From: CBDFMR01 sp965249765
Lineage (GTDB): Bacteria > Bacteroidota > Bacteroidia > Chitinophagales > Saprospiraceae
Assembly: GCA_965249765.1 (NCBI GenBank)
Contig: CBDFMR010000005.1
Span: 2,604,001-2,668,000, forward strand
DNA: 64,000 bases
Reading direction: 5' to 3'
Under the pieces are notes generated by a model. The model ran no database searches and was not told the origin of the DNA. It was given only the letters and a program-made list of their open reading frames with translations. Shown here piece after piece: positions 1-8,912 of this stretch (positions are counted from its first letter, which is position 1; each line of letters opens with the position of its first letter). The position numbers were made by a program, and so were the translations under genes.

Positions 1-128
1 CACCACTCAAGGAAATTAAGTCCAGGCACCAAGCCCTTCCATCCGTCTACTGCCGCCTTGGGAAACAAGAAGTAAAGGGCAATACTCAACAAGACATAGG
101 AAATAATGATAAACCAAATAATCACCAT
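1..128 (-). CDS. N-terminus of a signal-peptidase-like membrane protein (partial)
   Basis: The gene starts with ATG at 128 and runs off the left edge, so only 42 codons are visible. It opens with a hydrophobic helix, then reads K-A-A-V-D-G-W-K-G-L-V-P-G-L-N-F-L-E-W. A short membrane helix followed by a W-x-x-x-V-P-x-x-N segment resembles the N-terminal extension of Bacteroidota signal peptidase I proteins, where it precedes the catalytic domain. No catalytic residue falls inside the window, so the assignment rests on this resemblance only; another small inner-membrane protein is possible. Confidence 0.45.
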   Translation of the reverse strand, partial: MVIIWFIIISYVLLSIALYFLFPKAAVDGWKGLVPGLNFLEW

Positions 129-258
129 ACTAACGTTACATTGATATGCCACAAAGATATAAAAGACTATCTGTTAATATTTTCGTAATTGCGATGAGGG
201 TTGATGAAAAACAGGATGAACGATGCAATAAATCGTATTAAGGAATTCGGGGGATGGA

Positions 259-1005
259 TTATCTATCTTTAATCTTGACGTCGAGCTTATGGTTTCTATT
301 TTTGGTGCGGTAATTCAAGATCTTAATTTGCCTTCTTTTTCCTAAGAGTATACTATCGAAAATTGTCGCCAACACTAGGCTTTCGTACTGAGGCATCGTA
401 AAATCCCATTCATTATTAACACTCCAATCGATAGTCCTTGCTCTTAATATTTTGCCACCCGATTCTATATTTATTTCCAACAACGTGCCGGGAAGAGCAA
501 TGTGAAACAAAGGTCCTGAAATAAATCTAAGCTCTGCGGTATACCAGATTGTCATATGATTTGAGGTGTCCATCGGTATGGCCTTGTAACATTCGTAACC
601 AAGGATATCTTTGGATTCATCTAACAAGTTCCATTCTATATTTACGCCATTTCGATCTACGTATATTTCTTCTCTCATGAAGGTCATCCGTTGAATAGAT
701 TCGCCTTTCGATCTATCGATATAATAAACTTCATTGGAATTCTCCATCGGATCAGTGTCCTTAGCGGAGCTACTCGATCGATATCTATAACAAATGGACC
801 TATCACCATCGGTTGTCAAATTGTAGAGGAAGTCGTATTTCTTGCTAAAAGATTTTCTCAGGATTTTGACAGACTCAGTAATACTACTCTCAGGAAATTC
901 TTCAGCATATACAATTGTAAGAACAGAATCTTGGCCGTGTAGGCATGTGGTCAGAAGCAGTCCATTGAATAGAATTAACAGTGAATGTAAAATACTCCTC
1001 CTCAT
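259..1005 (-). CDS. GLPGLI family secreted protein
   Basis: This 248-aa protein has an N-terminal signal peptide (hydrophobic run, then C-L-H-G-Q). The central part follows the GLPGLI-family layout: a W-N-L-x-x-E-S-K-x-I-L-G-Y-x-C-Y-K-A block, then W-Y-T-A-E-L, and a degenerate family motif reading A-L-P-G-T-L-L-E where the consensus is G-L-P-G-L-I-L-E. Members are exported Bacteroidota proteins of unknown function. It stands alone on the minus strand, divergent from the next gene. The degenerate motif is slightly unusual, but the overall pattern is convincing. Confidence 0.8.
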   Translation of the reverse strand: MRRSILHSLLILFNGLLLTTCLHGQDSVLTIVYAEEFPESSITESVKILRKSFSKKYDFLYNLTTDGDRSICYRYRSSSSAKDTDPMENSNEVYYIDRSKGESIQRMTFMREEIYVDRNGVNIEWNLLDESKDILGYECYKAIPMDTSNHMTIWYTAELRFISGPLFHIALPGTLLEINIESGGKILRARTIDWSVNNEWDFTMPQYESLVLATIFDSILLGKRRQIKILNYRTKNRNHKLDVKIKDR

Positions 1006-1124
1006 CCCTTTTAGACGAACAAATGTCGTAAATGTTTAACGACAACTTGTTTTAATCTAACATTAACGAGACCCGCAGTACAACATGAATCCTTAAATCA
1101 GTGTTTAATCTAAAACCAATCTTT

Positions 1125-1484
1125 ATGAAGTACTTGAAGTGGATATTGGGCTTAGCAGCGTTGTATATAGTTGTATCTGCACTGACTCCTGTGCCATCAC
1201 CAAGTGATCGGAATACTTATGTTCACATCGGTGTAGTCCAGGGCATTTTCTCTCCATGTTGTGAGGATATAGTTGTAAAGTTGAAAGGTATTACAAAAGA
1301 TTATTTCATCAACAGAGGACTTGAGCAAGGAATATCTATCGACAATTGGAAGAACAATCTTCTAGGCGAGAAGATAGAACTTACGCTTATTAAACACCAT
1401 TGGTCTATTCTCAATCCTACAGGAAGGTTAACTTCCATAGCCAGACTTAAATCTGGAGATGATTACCTCTTTGACAGAATGTAG
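1125..1484 (+). CDS. small exported hypothetical protein
   Basis: I do not recognise this protein. From ATG at 1125 it is 119 aa: a basic start (M-K-Y-L-K), one hydrophobic segment of about 17 residues, then a soluble part with an adjacent cysteine pair (S-P-C-C-E-D) and a hydrophilic C-terminus. A GTG at 1101 would add eight residues, but the M-K-Y-L-K start gives a more typical signal or anchor sequence. It is probably exported or membrane-anchored. It lies alone between two minus-strand genes, with no operon partner. Confidence 0.55.
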   Translation: MKYLKWILGLAALYIVVSALTPVPSPSDRNTYVHIGVVQGIFSPCCEDIVVKLKGITKDYFINRGLEQGISIDNWKNNLLGEKIELTLIKHHWSILNPTGRLTSIARLKSGDDYLFDRM

Positions 1485-1628
1485 AAGAACATTAATCTCA
1501 AATGAAAGGTGCATAGCATCATAACTTTCTCTCAATAAGATATTAAACGCTTGGGGATGCCGAGTACGGTCCTCTTTATAGAACTTACAGAACCTATGGA
1601 AAAAAGGTTCAGAGCAGCGTGATATCCC

Positions 1629-2603
1629 CTAATAATTGTTCCCTTGCACGGCGATGTTGTATCCTTCTTGCTCAATTGAGATCCTTGTTGAATCATCCCA
1701 TAATGCAGGATTAGAATGGTTGAGATGAATGAAATGAATTTTTGACTTTATTTTTTCTGATGAACTGGCGAAAATATCCATTGTTTCCTTAATGAACGGA
1801 TGGGGAATCTCAGACATGTCTCTATTGGGTATTTCATCTTGGCTGTAGAAGGTTCCATCCAGAAATCCGATGTCGACATCATCTAATAAATCAATGATGT
1901 CACTATCCCATAGATTCCATTTATCAATATCTGGAATGAAGAGAATTTTCTGACCTCGGAGCTCTATCATGAATCCAACGGTTTCTGAGAATTCGTCACG
2001 ATGAGGAACTCTGAGCGGTGTCACCTGTATGGTCGGAGTCATAGAGATGGCCCGTCTCTCCGTCATCTTTCGAAGGACAATATTCCCTAAGTCTACAAGC
2101 TGACTCCAAGGTCCGTTATTTGATAAGAAAGTCGACATTCTAGACATGCAATAGACAGGCAAGGAATCGCTGGACATGGATTCTCGCCCAAAATACATCA
2201 GGCCCGTATAGTGGCCAATATGTGCATGACTCAGAAAGATGCCAGAGGGTAGTATATCTTTTCCCAGTTCCCGCTGTACCATTTCTACTTGATACTTGAT
2301 ATCGGGACTAGCATCCAATATCCAGTACTGATTAGATGCCGGATCAAGGATGGCAAGACTTGAAGTGTAGGCACCGATTGAGCCAGATTTTAATAGATGC
2401 GTACAGCATTCTTTCTTGCATCCGATCTGTGGATATCCTGCATCTTGTGCTATGCCCAAAACCTTTATGTAAGGCTTACTAGATGAGTCATCGGTCTTTG
2501 TAGAACGTGTCTGACATCCATATGTTGACGCGACAATTAATAGACAGATTAGTAAGTAAGATGGCAACTTTTGTCTTGAGCTATTGGTTAACTTTGTATT
2601 CAA
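1629..2603 (-). CDS. PqqB-like metallo-beta-lactamase-fold lipoprotein
   Basis: The protein starts with a hydrophobic signal ending in a lipobox-like cysteine (A-S-T-Y-G-C), so it is probably a lipoprotein. The mature part begins I-K-V-L-G-I-A-Q-D-A-G-Y-P-Q-I-G-C, typical of the PqqB branch of the metallo-beta-lactamase fold, with paired cysteines (K-K-E-C-C) and the metal-site block L-S-H-A-H-I-G-H-Y-T-G-L. Further conserved points are P-H-R-D-E and the distal F-I-H-L-N-H. No other PQQ genes are nearby, so a hydrolase or oxidoreductase role independent of PQQ is more likely. The start is TTG (2603) or an internal TTG (2567); there is no ATG before the lipobox, and the 5' end overlaps the divergent ABC gene region. 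Confidence 0.75.
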   Translation of the reverse strand: MNTKLTNSSRQKLPSYLLICLLIVASTYGCQTRSTKTDDSSSKPYIKVLGIAQDAGYPQIGCKKECCTHLLKSGSIGAYTSSLAILDPASNQYWILDASPDIKYQVEMVQRELGKDILPSGIFLSHAHIGHYTGLMYFGRESMSSDSLPVYCMSRMSTFLSNNGPWSQLVDLGNIVLRKMTERRAISMTPTIQVTPLRVPHRDEFSETVGFMIELRGQKILFIPDIDKWNLWDSDIIDLLDDVDIGFLDGTFYSQDEIPNRDMSEIPHPFIKETMDIFASSSEKIKSKIHFIHLNHSNPALWDDSTRISIEQEGYNIAVQGNNY

Positions 2604-2607
2604 TTAT

Positions 2608-4395
2608 ATGGCATCTAAGAGAAATCATAAAGATACGAAGATTACAAAAGAAGGATTGCGGGCGACCTTGTCCTTGTTTAAGTATATACGACCATACTTA
2701 TTTTATTTTATTATGGGCATGGTGTTTCTGGCGATGGGAAGCGTGATGTTTATGATTTTTCCTGGGGCTGCTGGAGAAATGGCGAATACAGCTGCGGGTA
2801 TTAAAAGCAAGTTCCTTGATTTAAGTCTGCTCGATTACGGTTGGCTATTTCTTATCATACTGGTAGTACAAGGGTTTTTGTCTTATTTACGTATAATTTG
2901 CTTTGCGATTGTAAGCGAACGAGGCATGGCGGATCTAAGAAAGGATATATACAATAAGATTATGACGCAAGACATCAGCTTTTATGAAGAACGTAGGGTA
3001 GGTGAATTGACTAGCAGAATTACAGCAGATGTAGAGCAACTGCAGAGTGCATTTTCTGTGACGCTTGCTGAATTTTTGAGACAGATCATTATCCTTGTTT
3101 TGGGTGTGATTCTCTTATCAGTGTTGACTCCGAAGTTATCGTTGATCATGTTGGCTACCTTTCCATTTGTGGTAGTGACAGCTGTAGTTTTTGGGCGATA
3201 CATACGTAGACTCTCAAAAAAGAGACAGGATGGCCTTGCTGAGTCAAATGTAATTGTTGAAGAGACACTACAATCATTTAGCGTTGTTAAGGCTTTTACC
3301 AATGAACTTTATGAGTCGGTCAGATATGGTAATTCAGTGGATAAGATAGTCAAGATATCCCTACGATTTGCCAAGTACCGAGGTGTCTTTTTCATATTCA
3401 TTATTACCATTTTATTCGGTGCTATATTCTTTATCCTGTGGCGTGGGGCATTGATGGTACAGTCAGGTCAGATGGATGTTGGCCATTTGTTTTCGTTCAT
3501 CATTTATACTGGTATAATAGGAGGAGCCATAGCGGGATTGGGCAATATGTACGTGGCGCTTGCTGGCGCGATAGGAGCTACAGAGAGGATTAAAGAGATA
3601 CTTGGAAAATCATCGGAGGTCGACCTTTCTGATAGTGAAAGTCAAGTTCAATTTAGTGGTGAAGTCAGCTATAAGAATGTAGAATTTGCATATCCCAGTC
3701 GTAGTGATATAGCAGTACTTAGGGGAGTCAATATTGAAGTCAATTCAGGATCAAAGATTGCCTTAGTGGGGCAGAGTGGTAGCGGAAAATCAACCATCGT
3801 AAAGCTACTGATGAGGTTTTACGACGTCTCGAAGGGTACAATACTGATTGATGGTCGCAATATCGAGGATTATAACATTACAGCTCTGAGGAAGAATATA
3901 GGCATCGTCCCACAGGAGGTGATATTGTTTGGTGGAACCATCAAGGAAAACATATTATATGGAAAGCCTGATGCGTCAGAGGACGAACTTAGGATGGCGG
4001 CAGAACGATCAAATTCTATGGAGTTTATAGCCAATTTTCCTGAGGGACTGGACACCATAGTAGGCGAGCGAGGTATAAAGCTGAGTGGTGGCCAACGTCA
4101 GAGAATCGCAATCGCCCGAGCTATATTGAAGGACCCAAAAATTCTGATTTTGGACGAGGCGACATCATCACTCGATGCGGAGTCTGAGAAGATTGTTCAA
4201 AAGGCACTGGATAACTTGATGCAAGGTCGAACTTCAATCATAATCGCACATCGTTTGGCAACCATAAAAAATGTGGATTGCATCTATGTAATGAGCGATG
4301 GAAAGATTGTTGAGAAGGGCACACATTACGAGTTGTCAGAACTGGATGAAGGTGCTTATAGTCAGCTGGCTAAGCTACAATTTACTCTAAACTAA
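2608..4395 (+). CDS. ABC exporter, fused permease and ATPase (MsbA/multidrug type)
   Basis: This 595-aa half-transporter has an N-terminal six-helix membrane domain (about residues 20-330) with the intracellular-loop signature F-Y-E-E-R-R-V-G-E-L-T-S-R-I, followed by an ABC ATPase. The ATPase shows Walker A G-Q-S-G-S-G-K-S-T (about 388), signature L-S-G-G-Q-R-Q-R (about 492), Walker B I-L-I-L-D-E-A-T-S (about 512) and the switch histidine in I-A-H-R-L. It should act as a homodimer in the inner membrane exporting a lipid or amphipathic drug; the substrate cannot be read from sequence. ATG at 2608 is preferred to an upstream TTG at 2584. A small membrane protein gene follows after three bases, suggesting co-transcription. 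Confidence 0.93.
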   Translation: MASKRNHKDTKITKEGLRATLSLFKYIRPYLFYFIMGMVFLAMGSVMFMIFPGAAGEMANTAAGIKSKFLDLSLLDYGWLFLIILVVQGFLSYLRIICFAIVSERGMADLRKDIYNKIMTQDISFYEERRVGELTSRITADVEQLQSAFSVTLAEFLRQIIILVLGVILLSVLTPKLSLIMLATFPFVVVTAVVFGRYIRRLSKKRQDGLAESNVIVEETLQSFSVVKAFTNELYESVRYGNSVDKIVKISLRFAKYRGVFFIFIITILFGAIFFILWRGALMVQSGQMDVGHLFSFIIYTGIIGGAIAGLGNMYVALAGAIGATERIKEILGKSSEVDLSDSESQVQFSGEVSYKNVEFAYPSRSDIAVLRGVNIEVNSGSKIALVGQSGSGKSTIVKLLMRFYDVSKGTILIDGRNIEDYNITALRKNIGIVPQEVILFGGTIKENILYGKPDASEDELRMAAERSNSMEFIANFPEGLDTIVGERGIKLSGGQRQRIAIARAILKDPKILILDEATSSLDAESEKIVQKALDNLMQGRTSIIIAHRLATIKNVDCIYVMSDGKIVEKGTHYELSELDEGAYSQLAKLQFTLN

Positions 4396-4398
4396 GAT

Positions 4399-4926
4399 AT
4401 GAGGAGAGACAATACCAGGAAATATGGAGTTATTGGGGCGATTGTTGTTATTCTGTCTGTCTTTCTTTTTGCAAACGAATTGCCCATGTTTCATTATGTA
4501 CTTGATGGATTGGGATTCTTCTATTTCTTGACTTTCTTATCCCTTATAGTGGGATTGTTAACAGCTTACATCATTAGCAGAAATGCATCAGGGGTAGATA
4601 AACTAAGGGCATACCTGATTTTTGGCCTACTGTCATTTATTCCGGTATTTGGAGCTGGATCATGGCTCAATAGGAATTTTGGCCATGATCTTTCCAAGCA
4701 GGGTAGCATTGTATCTTACGAGCCAAGGATAACGTCGGCATACGGTGTTATCAAGGGTGAGAAAGGAAATGCCAATCGATTCCGAGTAACATTCAAATTA
4801 GATGATCGTTTATATGAAAAGGTCTTTGACAAAGATCTGGGATTTTATTTTGATGAATATCCTCAAAATGTTGTTTTGCCATTAAAGAAAGGCTTGCTTG
4901 GATTTGAAGTTTTTGACATCAAGTAG
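4399..4926 (+). CDS. hypothetical membrane protein
   Basis: The 175-aa product is unrecognised. It has three hydrophobic segments in the first 90 residues and a soluble C-terminal half containing K-G-E-K-G-N-A-N-R-F-R-V-T-F-K-L-D, which looks like beta strands. It begins three bases after the ABC exporter stop, so it is probably co-transcribed and may serve the transporter, but nothing in the sequence fixes a function. Confidence 0.75.
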   Translation: MRRDNTRKYGVIGAIVVILSVFLFANELPMFHYVLDGLGFFYFLTFLSLIVGLLTAYIISRNASGVDKLRAYLIFGLLSFIPVFGAGSWLNRNFGHDLSKQGSIVSYEPRITSAYGVIKGEKGNANRFRVTFKLDDRLYEKVFDKDLGFYFDEYPQNVVLPLKKGLLGFEVFDIK

Positions 4927-4995
4927 AGCACATGAAATATTACATTTTATTTTAATTTGTACCTTCGTGAGAACCGATTATTCTAAAGAAGAATT

Positions 4996-5616
4996 ATGAT
5001 TAAAAGAATTACGCTTTCCATAGCTTTTGTGTTTGTAGTAACTTGCTTTTACGCTCAGTTTGGCTATGGTCTTACATTTAGTAATGACATATACCAGAGG
5101 TATAGCAATCCAGAAGACGACATCGCCTACGGAGCAGCAGGAAGCTTTATGCTTAATTTTGGAATCGGCCCCAAAATATGGGTTGGTGGAAGCGATGTAT
5201 CATTCTCATTAGAAACTCAAGCGCAGATAGGTTTGCTTGGATTAGCGTTTAAAGACTACAAGGGTCTTGGTATGCATTCTGTCCCGATAATTGCCAGGAT
5301 CAATTTTAAAGGCTTGTCAGGTCTTGATAGAGAAGGCAGGATTGGATGGTCCCTTGGAGGCGGTATTCAGTACAATAAAACGGAGCTATTTTACCTCGCT
5401 AATAAGTATGAAGATCAAGGACTTGATCGAAATTACTTCAAGACCTATGTGGGCCAGGTGGCATTGGGATTTGGAATGAGCGGATTTGTAGGTCAGGCAG
5501 TACTCAGAATAGGATATAACAGTGAGACAAAGGCTTCATCCTTGAATCTTGGTATCCAATTTGATTTTAACATTCCGAAACTAAAGGAGATTACAGATCC
5601 TGAAAGCGACCTTTAA
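4996..5616 (+). CDS. outer-membrane beta-barrel-like hypothetical protein
   Basis: The 206-aa protein starts with a clear signal peptide (M-I-K-R-I-T-L-S-I-A-F-V-F-V-V-T-C-F-Y-A-Q) and continues with alternating hydrophobic and glycine or aromatic residues typical of porin-like strands (G-A-A-G-S-F-M-L-N-F-G-I-G-P-K-I-W). It ends in short charged residues. It is probably an outer-membrane or periplasmic beta-rich protein. A TACCTTCG box just upstream (around 4960) resembles the Bacteroidota -7 element. murB follows within 10 bases, so the two may share a transcript. Confidence 0.65.
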   Translation: MIKRITLSIAFVFVVTCFYAQFGYGLTFSNDIYQRYSNPEDDIAYGAAGSFMLNFGIGPKIWVGGSDVSFSLETQAQIGLLGLAFKDYKGLGMHSVPIIARINFKGLSGLDREGRIGWSLGGGIQYNKTELFYLANKYEDQGLDRNYFKTYVGQVALGFGMSGFVGQAVLRIGYNSETKASSLNLGIQFDFNIPKLKEITDPESDL

Positions 5617-5625
5617 GGCTTAGTG

Positions 5626-6615
5626 ATGAACGATCTCTGTTCATTAAAGAATTACAATTCATTTGGGATAAAATCCCATTGTAAGGGAATACATACGATA
5701 AATGAGATCGATGATCTCAGAAAATTGGACTCCGCCGGATACATTCTGGGAGGAGGTAGCAATGTGCTGCTGATAGGTGATATTGATCGGGCGTTCATTT
5801 TAAATAGGATCAAAGGCATCGATGTGATCTCTGATGACGGTCATGATGTCATTGTAAAAGTTGGTGCAGGAGAAATCTGGCATGACCTGGTTACATGGTC
5901 AGTAGATCAGAACCTCGGCAATCTGGAGAACCTGGCATTAATCCCTGGAAGGGTAGGTGCAGCACCCATGCAGAATATAGGCGCATATGGAGAGGAAGTG
6001 GAGAAGTATTTCGTCGAGCTGGAAGCTTACGAACTTAGCTCAGGAAAGATGACGACCTTTTCCAAAGATGCATGTCGATTTGGTTATAGACAGTCTATAT
6101 TTAAGAAGGAAAAGAAGGATCTATATTTTATCGCAAATGTGACGCTGCGGCTGACGAGAGATAGAGATATTAACATAAGCTATGGTGAGATAGAAGCACA
6201 TTTATCTAGGCGTAGCATTCCAGACCCCAGTTCCAAGGACGTGTACAATGCCGTCATAGACATTAGATCATCAAAACTACCAGATCCGACGATATTGGGG
6301 AATGCTGGGAGTTTTTTCAAAAATCCAGTAATATCACCAGAGAAGGCAGCGTCTTTGAAGGAAAGTCATCCAGACATTGTTTCGTACGAAGTCGATACCG
6401 GTGTCAAGCTAGCTGCGGGCTGGATGATCGAACAATGTGGCTGGAAAGGAAAGAAAGTAGGGAATGTAGGCTGCTATGAGAAGCAATCCCTCGTCATTGT
6501 CAATTATGGTGATGCTACGGGAAAGGAAATTCATGACCATGCCTTGAGAGTCAATAAGAGTGTAGAGGATGAGTTTGATATCCGACTTGAACCCGAGGTG
6601 AACATGGTGTATTGA
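5626..6615 (+). CDS. murB: UDP-N-acetylmuramate dehydrogenase
   Basis: MurB reduces UDP-N-acetylglucosamine enolpyruvate to UDP-N-acetylmuramate with NADPH and FAD in cytoplasmic peptidoglycan synthesis. The 329-aa product shows the FAD-binding block G-G-G-S-N-V-L-L, then P-G-R-V-G-A-A-P-M-Q-N-I-G-A-Y-G, the Y-R-Q-S-I-F-K motif, the catalytic-loop G-N-A-G-S-F-F-K-N-P, and the C-terminal L-E-P-E-V containing the proton-donor glutamate. The length fits the family. ATG at 5626 is taken as the start; a GTG lies three bases earlier. Confidence 0.96.
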   Translation: MNDLCSLKNYNSFGIKSHCKGIHTINEIDDLRKLDSAGYILGGGSNVLLIGDIDRAFILNRIKGIDVISDDGHDVIVKVGAGEIWHDLVTWSVDQNLGNLENLALIPGRVGAAPMQNIGAYGEEVEKYFVELEAYELSSGKMTTFSKDACRFGYRQSIFKKEKKDLYFIANVTLRLTRDRDINISYGEIEAHLSRRSIPDPSSKDVYNAVIDIRSSKLPDPTILGNAGSFFKNPVISPEKAASLKESHPDIVSYEVDTGVKLAAGWMIEQCGWKGKKVGNVGCYEKQSLVIVNYGDATGKEIHDHALRVNKSVEDEFDIRLEPEVNMVY

Positions 6616-6679
6616 TCAAAAACGCGAATGATGATAAATAAAAGGTGCGCATATAAGTAAGTTATCAGCAAGCAGAGTA

Positions 6680-8410
6680 ATGAAAGAAATATTAAATAAA
6701 TATGACAATGAATCTACTAAAGGCTTCTTTCTGCATAAAGTTGCTAAGGAGATAAGAGATAAAACTCAAAAATTCGAAGAAGAAACTGATGAACTAATAG
6801 AATATGTATCACTTCAATTTTCGGAAAACTATTCAAAGGATAGCATAGAATCATGGGGAACATATTTTGGACCTATGCACTTTCCATCATTTGGTGATGG
6901 AACCTATAGAGAGTTCCCATCAATTAAAATACTAAACGAATCATTTTTGGAATATTGGACTAAGCGAAAAGATGAAACTGATAATCCAATCTTAAAATCG
7001 AGATACTTAGGTTTGATTTATGATTTTTCTTCAACAATTATAAAACAGAAACCAGACTACAAATTAGCAATAGAGTATATCAATTCCTTAACTGAGTTTG
7101 CAACTAAGGACTATTCAACAGATCGAGGTCAGATTTTAAATGCACTCCAAAGAGCCCTTGAAGTTGCAACAGCCTTTGGTCAAAAAGAAAAGGCAACTGA
7201 AATATTTGGTCATATAACTGGTTTTCAGAATGATAATCCTGAATGGTATGGAATAGAATTCGACTCAATTATCAAACATAAATATTGCGAAGAAGAAACT
7301 GAACAAGCAGTTGTTAAAAGATTAAAGCAGACTTTCCAAGAAATAAAGGCAAAGGCAATTGAAGAAAACTATCCTTGGAAAATAGAAAGAGTAGGTTGTA
7401 GACTGGCAAGATACTATAGGTCAAAGAATGATAATGAATCTATTGAAAACATATTGACCGAAATAAAGGAGGTGTTTTTCGCAACGTCTGCTCAAGCAAG
7501 TGGAATGCAAGGAAGCGGCTGGCTGGAACATCTGAATAAGCTCTATGGCGACTTTAATCTTGGTCATAAAACTGATGATATAGTTACAGCATTAAGAGAC
7601 AAACAAAAAGAAATAGAATTATCTACGGTAACGACTCAAGGAGAAATTTCATCTAAGGCGATTGATGCGTTTCTCACTGATATACTTGATGCTAATCCTT
7701 CACAAACAATTTATAATATAGCCCAAAGCTTCATTCCAAATAAGCAATCTGTACTTGAAGGCATACATGAATATGTCCATGACCCGATCATGAAAATATT
7801 CTCAATTAAGAATATAGATGATGAAGGCAGAACCCTTGCAAATCTTGGTTCGATTGAAGAAGATGAAGAAGGAAACGTGATAAAAGCAATAATGGAGAAT
7901 ATGCCAATTTCACATTCTTATTTAAACCTTGCTCTATATAATGCCTTCCTAAAGAAATTGATAAGCACAGATGAATTAATTAACCTGCTAAGTCAATCTC
8001 CTATTATTGATGATGACAGGATAGAAATATTATCAAAAGGATTAGATGCTTACTTCAATTCTGATCATATTCAAGCAATCCATTTAATTATACCACAAAT
8101 AGAAGATGCAATTAGAAACATCTTAGAACAACAAGGAGGAGCAGTTCTGAAAAGAACAAGATCAGGTTCTTATCATTTAAAAACATTCGATAAAATTTTA
8201 AGAGATCAGAAAGTGGTAGATGTCTTAGGTGATGATTGCTGTTTGTATCTTAGAATAGTCTTTACAGATCAAAGAGGATTAAATTTACGTAATGATATGT
8301 GTCACGGTAATATGAAATCAGTTGTATTCAATCAAGCAATTTCGAACAGAGTAATTCAATGTTTAATGATATTATGTTTGATAAAAGAAAAGCCAGCTGA
8401 TAACAATTAG
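6680..8410 (+). CDS. DUF4209-like protein with a C-terminal HEPN-type R-x4-H motif
   Basis: The 576-aa protein is mostly helical and charged. Its C-terminus carries G-L-N-L-R-N-D-M-C-H-G-N (arginine at about 537), which matches the end signature of DUF4209-type proteins and the R-x4-H catalytic motif of HEPN domains. HEPN proteins are often RNases in toxin-antitoxin, abortive-infection or other defence systems, so a defence role is reasonable here, but it is an inference. The gene stands alone after murB and is followed by a strong terminator and then by insertion sequences. Lysine- and glutamate-rich, AT-rich codon use differs from murB, which would fit acquisition. Confidence 0.65.
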   Translation: MKEILNKYDNESTKGFFLHKVAKEIRDKTQKFEEETDELIEYVSLQFSENYSKDSIESWGTYFGPMHFPSFGDGTYREFPSIKILNESFLEYWTKRKDETDNPILKSRYLGLIYDFSSTIIKQKPDYKLAIEYINSLTEFATKDYSTDRGQILNALQRALEVATAFGQKEKATEIFGHITGFQNDNPEWYGIEFDSIIKHKYCEEETEQAVVKRLKQTFQEIKAKAIEENYPWKIERVGCRLARYYRSKNDNESIENILTEIKEVFFATSAQASGMQGSGWLEHLNKLYGDFNLGHKTDDIVTALRDKQKEIELSTVTTQGEISSKAIDAFLTDILDANPSQTIYNIAQSFIPNKQSVLEGIHEYVHDPIMKIFSIKNIDDEGRTLANLGSIEEDEEGNVIKAIMENMPISHSYLNLALYNAFLKKLISTDELINLLSQSPIIDDDRIEILSKGLDAYFNSDHIQAIHLIIPQIEDAIRNILEQQGGAVLKRTRSGSYHLKTFDKILRDQKVVDVLGDDCCLYLRIVFTDQRGLNLRNDMCHGNMKSVVFNQAISNRVIQCLMILCLIKEKPADNN

Positions 8411-8414
8411 CAAC

Positions 8415-8452
8415 AAATGTCTATGGGTGCAGGGTCACCCCATGACATTTTT
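8415..8452 (+). terminator. Rho-independent terminator after the DUF4209-like gene
   Basis: A perfect 7-bp outer stem (AAATGTC at 8415-8421, GACATTT at 8444-8450) encloses a GC-rich inner stem (ATGGGTG with CACCCCAT, one bulge) and runs straight into a short T tract. It starts 5 bases after the stop codon. Confidence 0.8.
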
Positions 8453-8608
8453 GGTAGTGTTGTGCTAAACAGCTATCGGTGATTTTCAGTACTGTGTAAT
8501 TTCAATGTTCCTCATTCTCCCTTTTAATTTCTACAATGTTTCATTTAACCCAACTTGGCTTAGGAGCTTCAAGAAGCAACAATTTTCGACAAATATGAGT
8601 GTCTACGA

Positions 8609-8779
8609 GTGTCTAACAGACTGATAATCAGTTATTGTATTATTAGTTTTTCAATTGTAGTGGTGTACGGTTATTGGTTTTATGCAATTTTCATTGTATC
8701 TTTGCTTTCATGTTTATTAGATGTGTCAAAAAACAACGTAGTAAGAACTCCAAAATATTTTATCAATACACTTTGGCCC
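8609..8779 (+). pseudogene. 5' part of a small membrane protein gene cut by an IS end
   Basis: A GTG-initiated frame encodes 57 residues that are strongly hydrophobic (I-I-S-Y-C-I-I-S-F-S-I-V-V-V-Y-G-Y). It runs into the left terminal repeat of the IS1634-type element at 8780 and stops inside the element at 8813. No convincing continuation is found after the element's right end (12,382). It may be a truncated membrane protein gene, or chance. Confidence 0.3.
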
Positions 8780-8814
8780 CTTGACTTTGACACTTGTATG
8801 AGAGAAATCGTCTG

Positions 8815-8847
8815 AAACCCTTGCAGGGTAAGGGTTTAGTTTTTTTA
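8815..8847 (+). terminator. terminator inside the left end of the IS1634-type element
   Basis: The stem AAACCCTT (8815-8822) pairs with AAGGGTTT (8830-8837) around a 7-base loop, followed by AGTTTTTTTA. It lies between the left terminal repeat and the transposase, where it would block read-through from flanking DNA into the transposase. Confidence 0.75.
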
Positions 8848-8912
8848 TAGTGTAAATTGTATTGCGAAGACAGTTTGTTTTTCTAAGAAATTATTAATAT
8901 AATGTAGTTATT

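Noticed and set aside
1629..2603. PQQ biosynthesis locus
   Set aside because: Only a PqqB-like fold is present; no pqqA, C, D or E neighbour.
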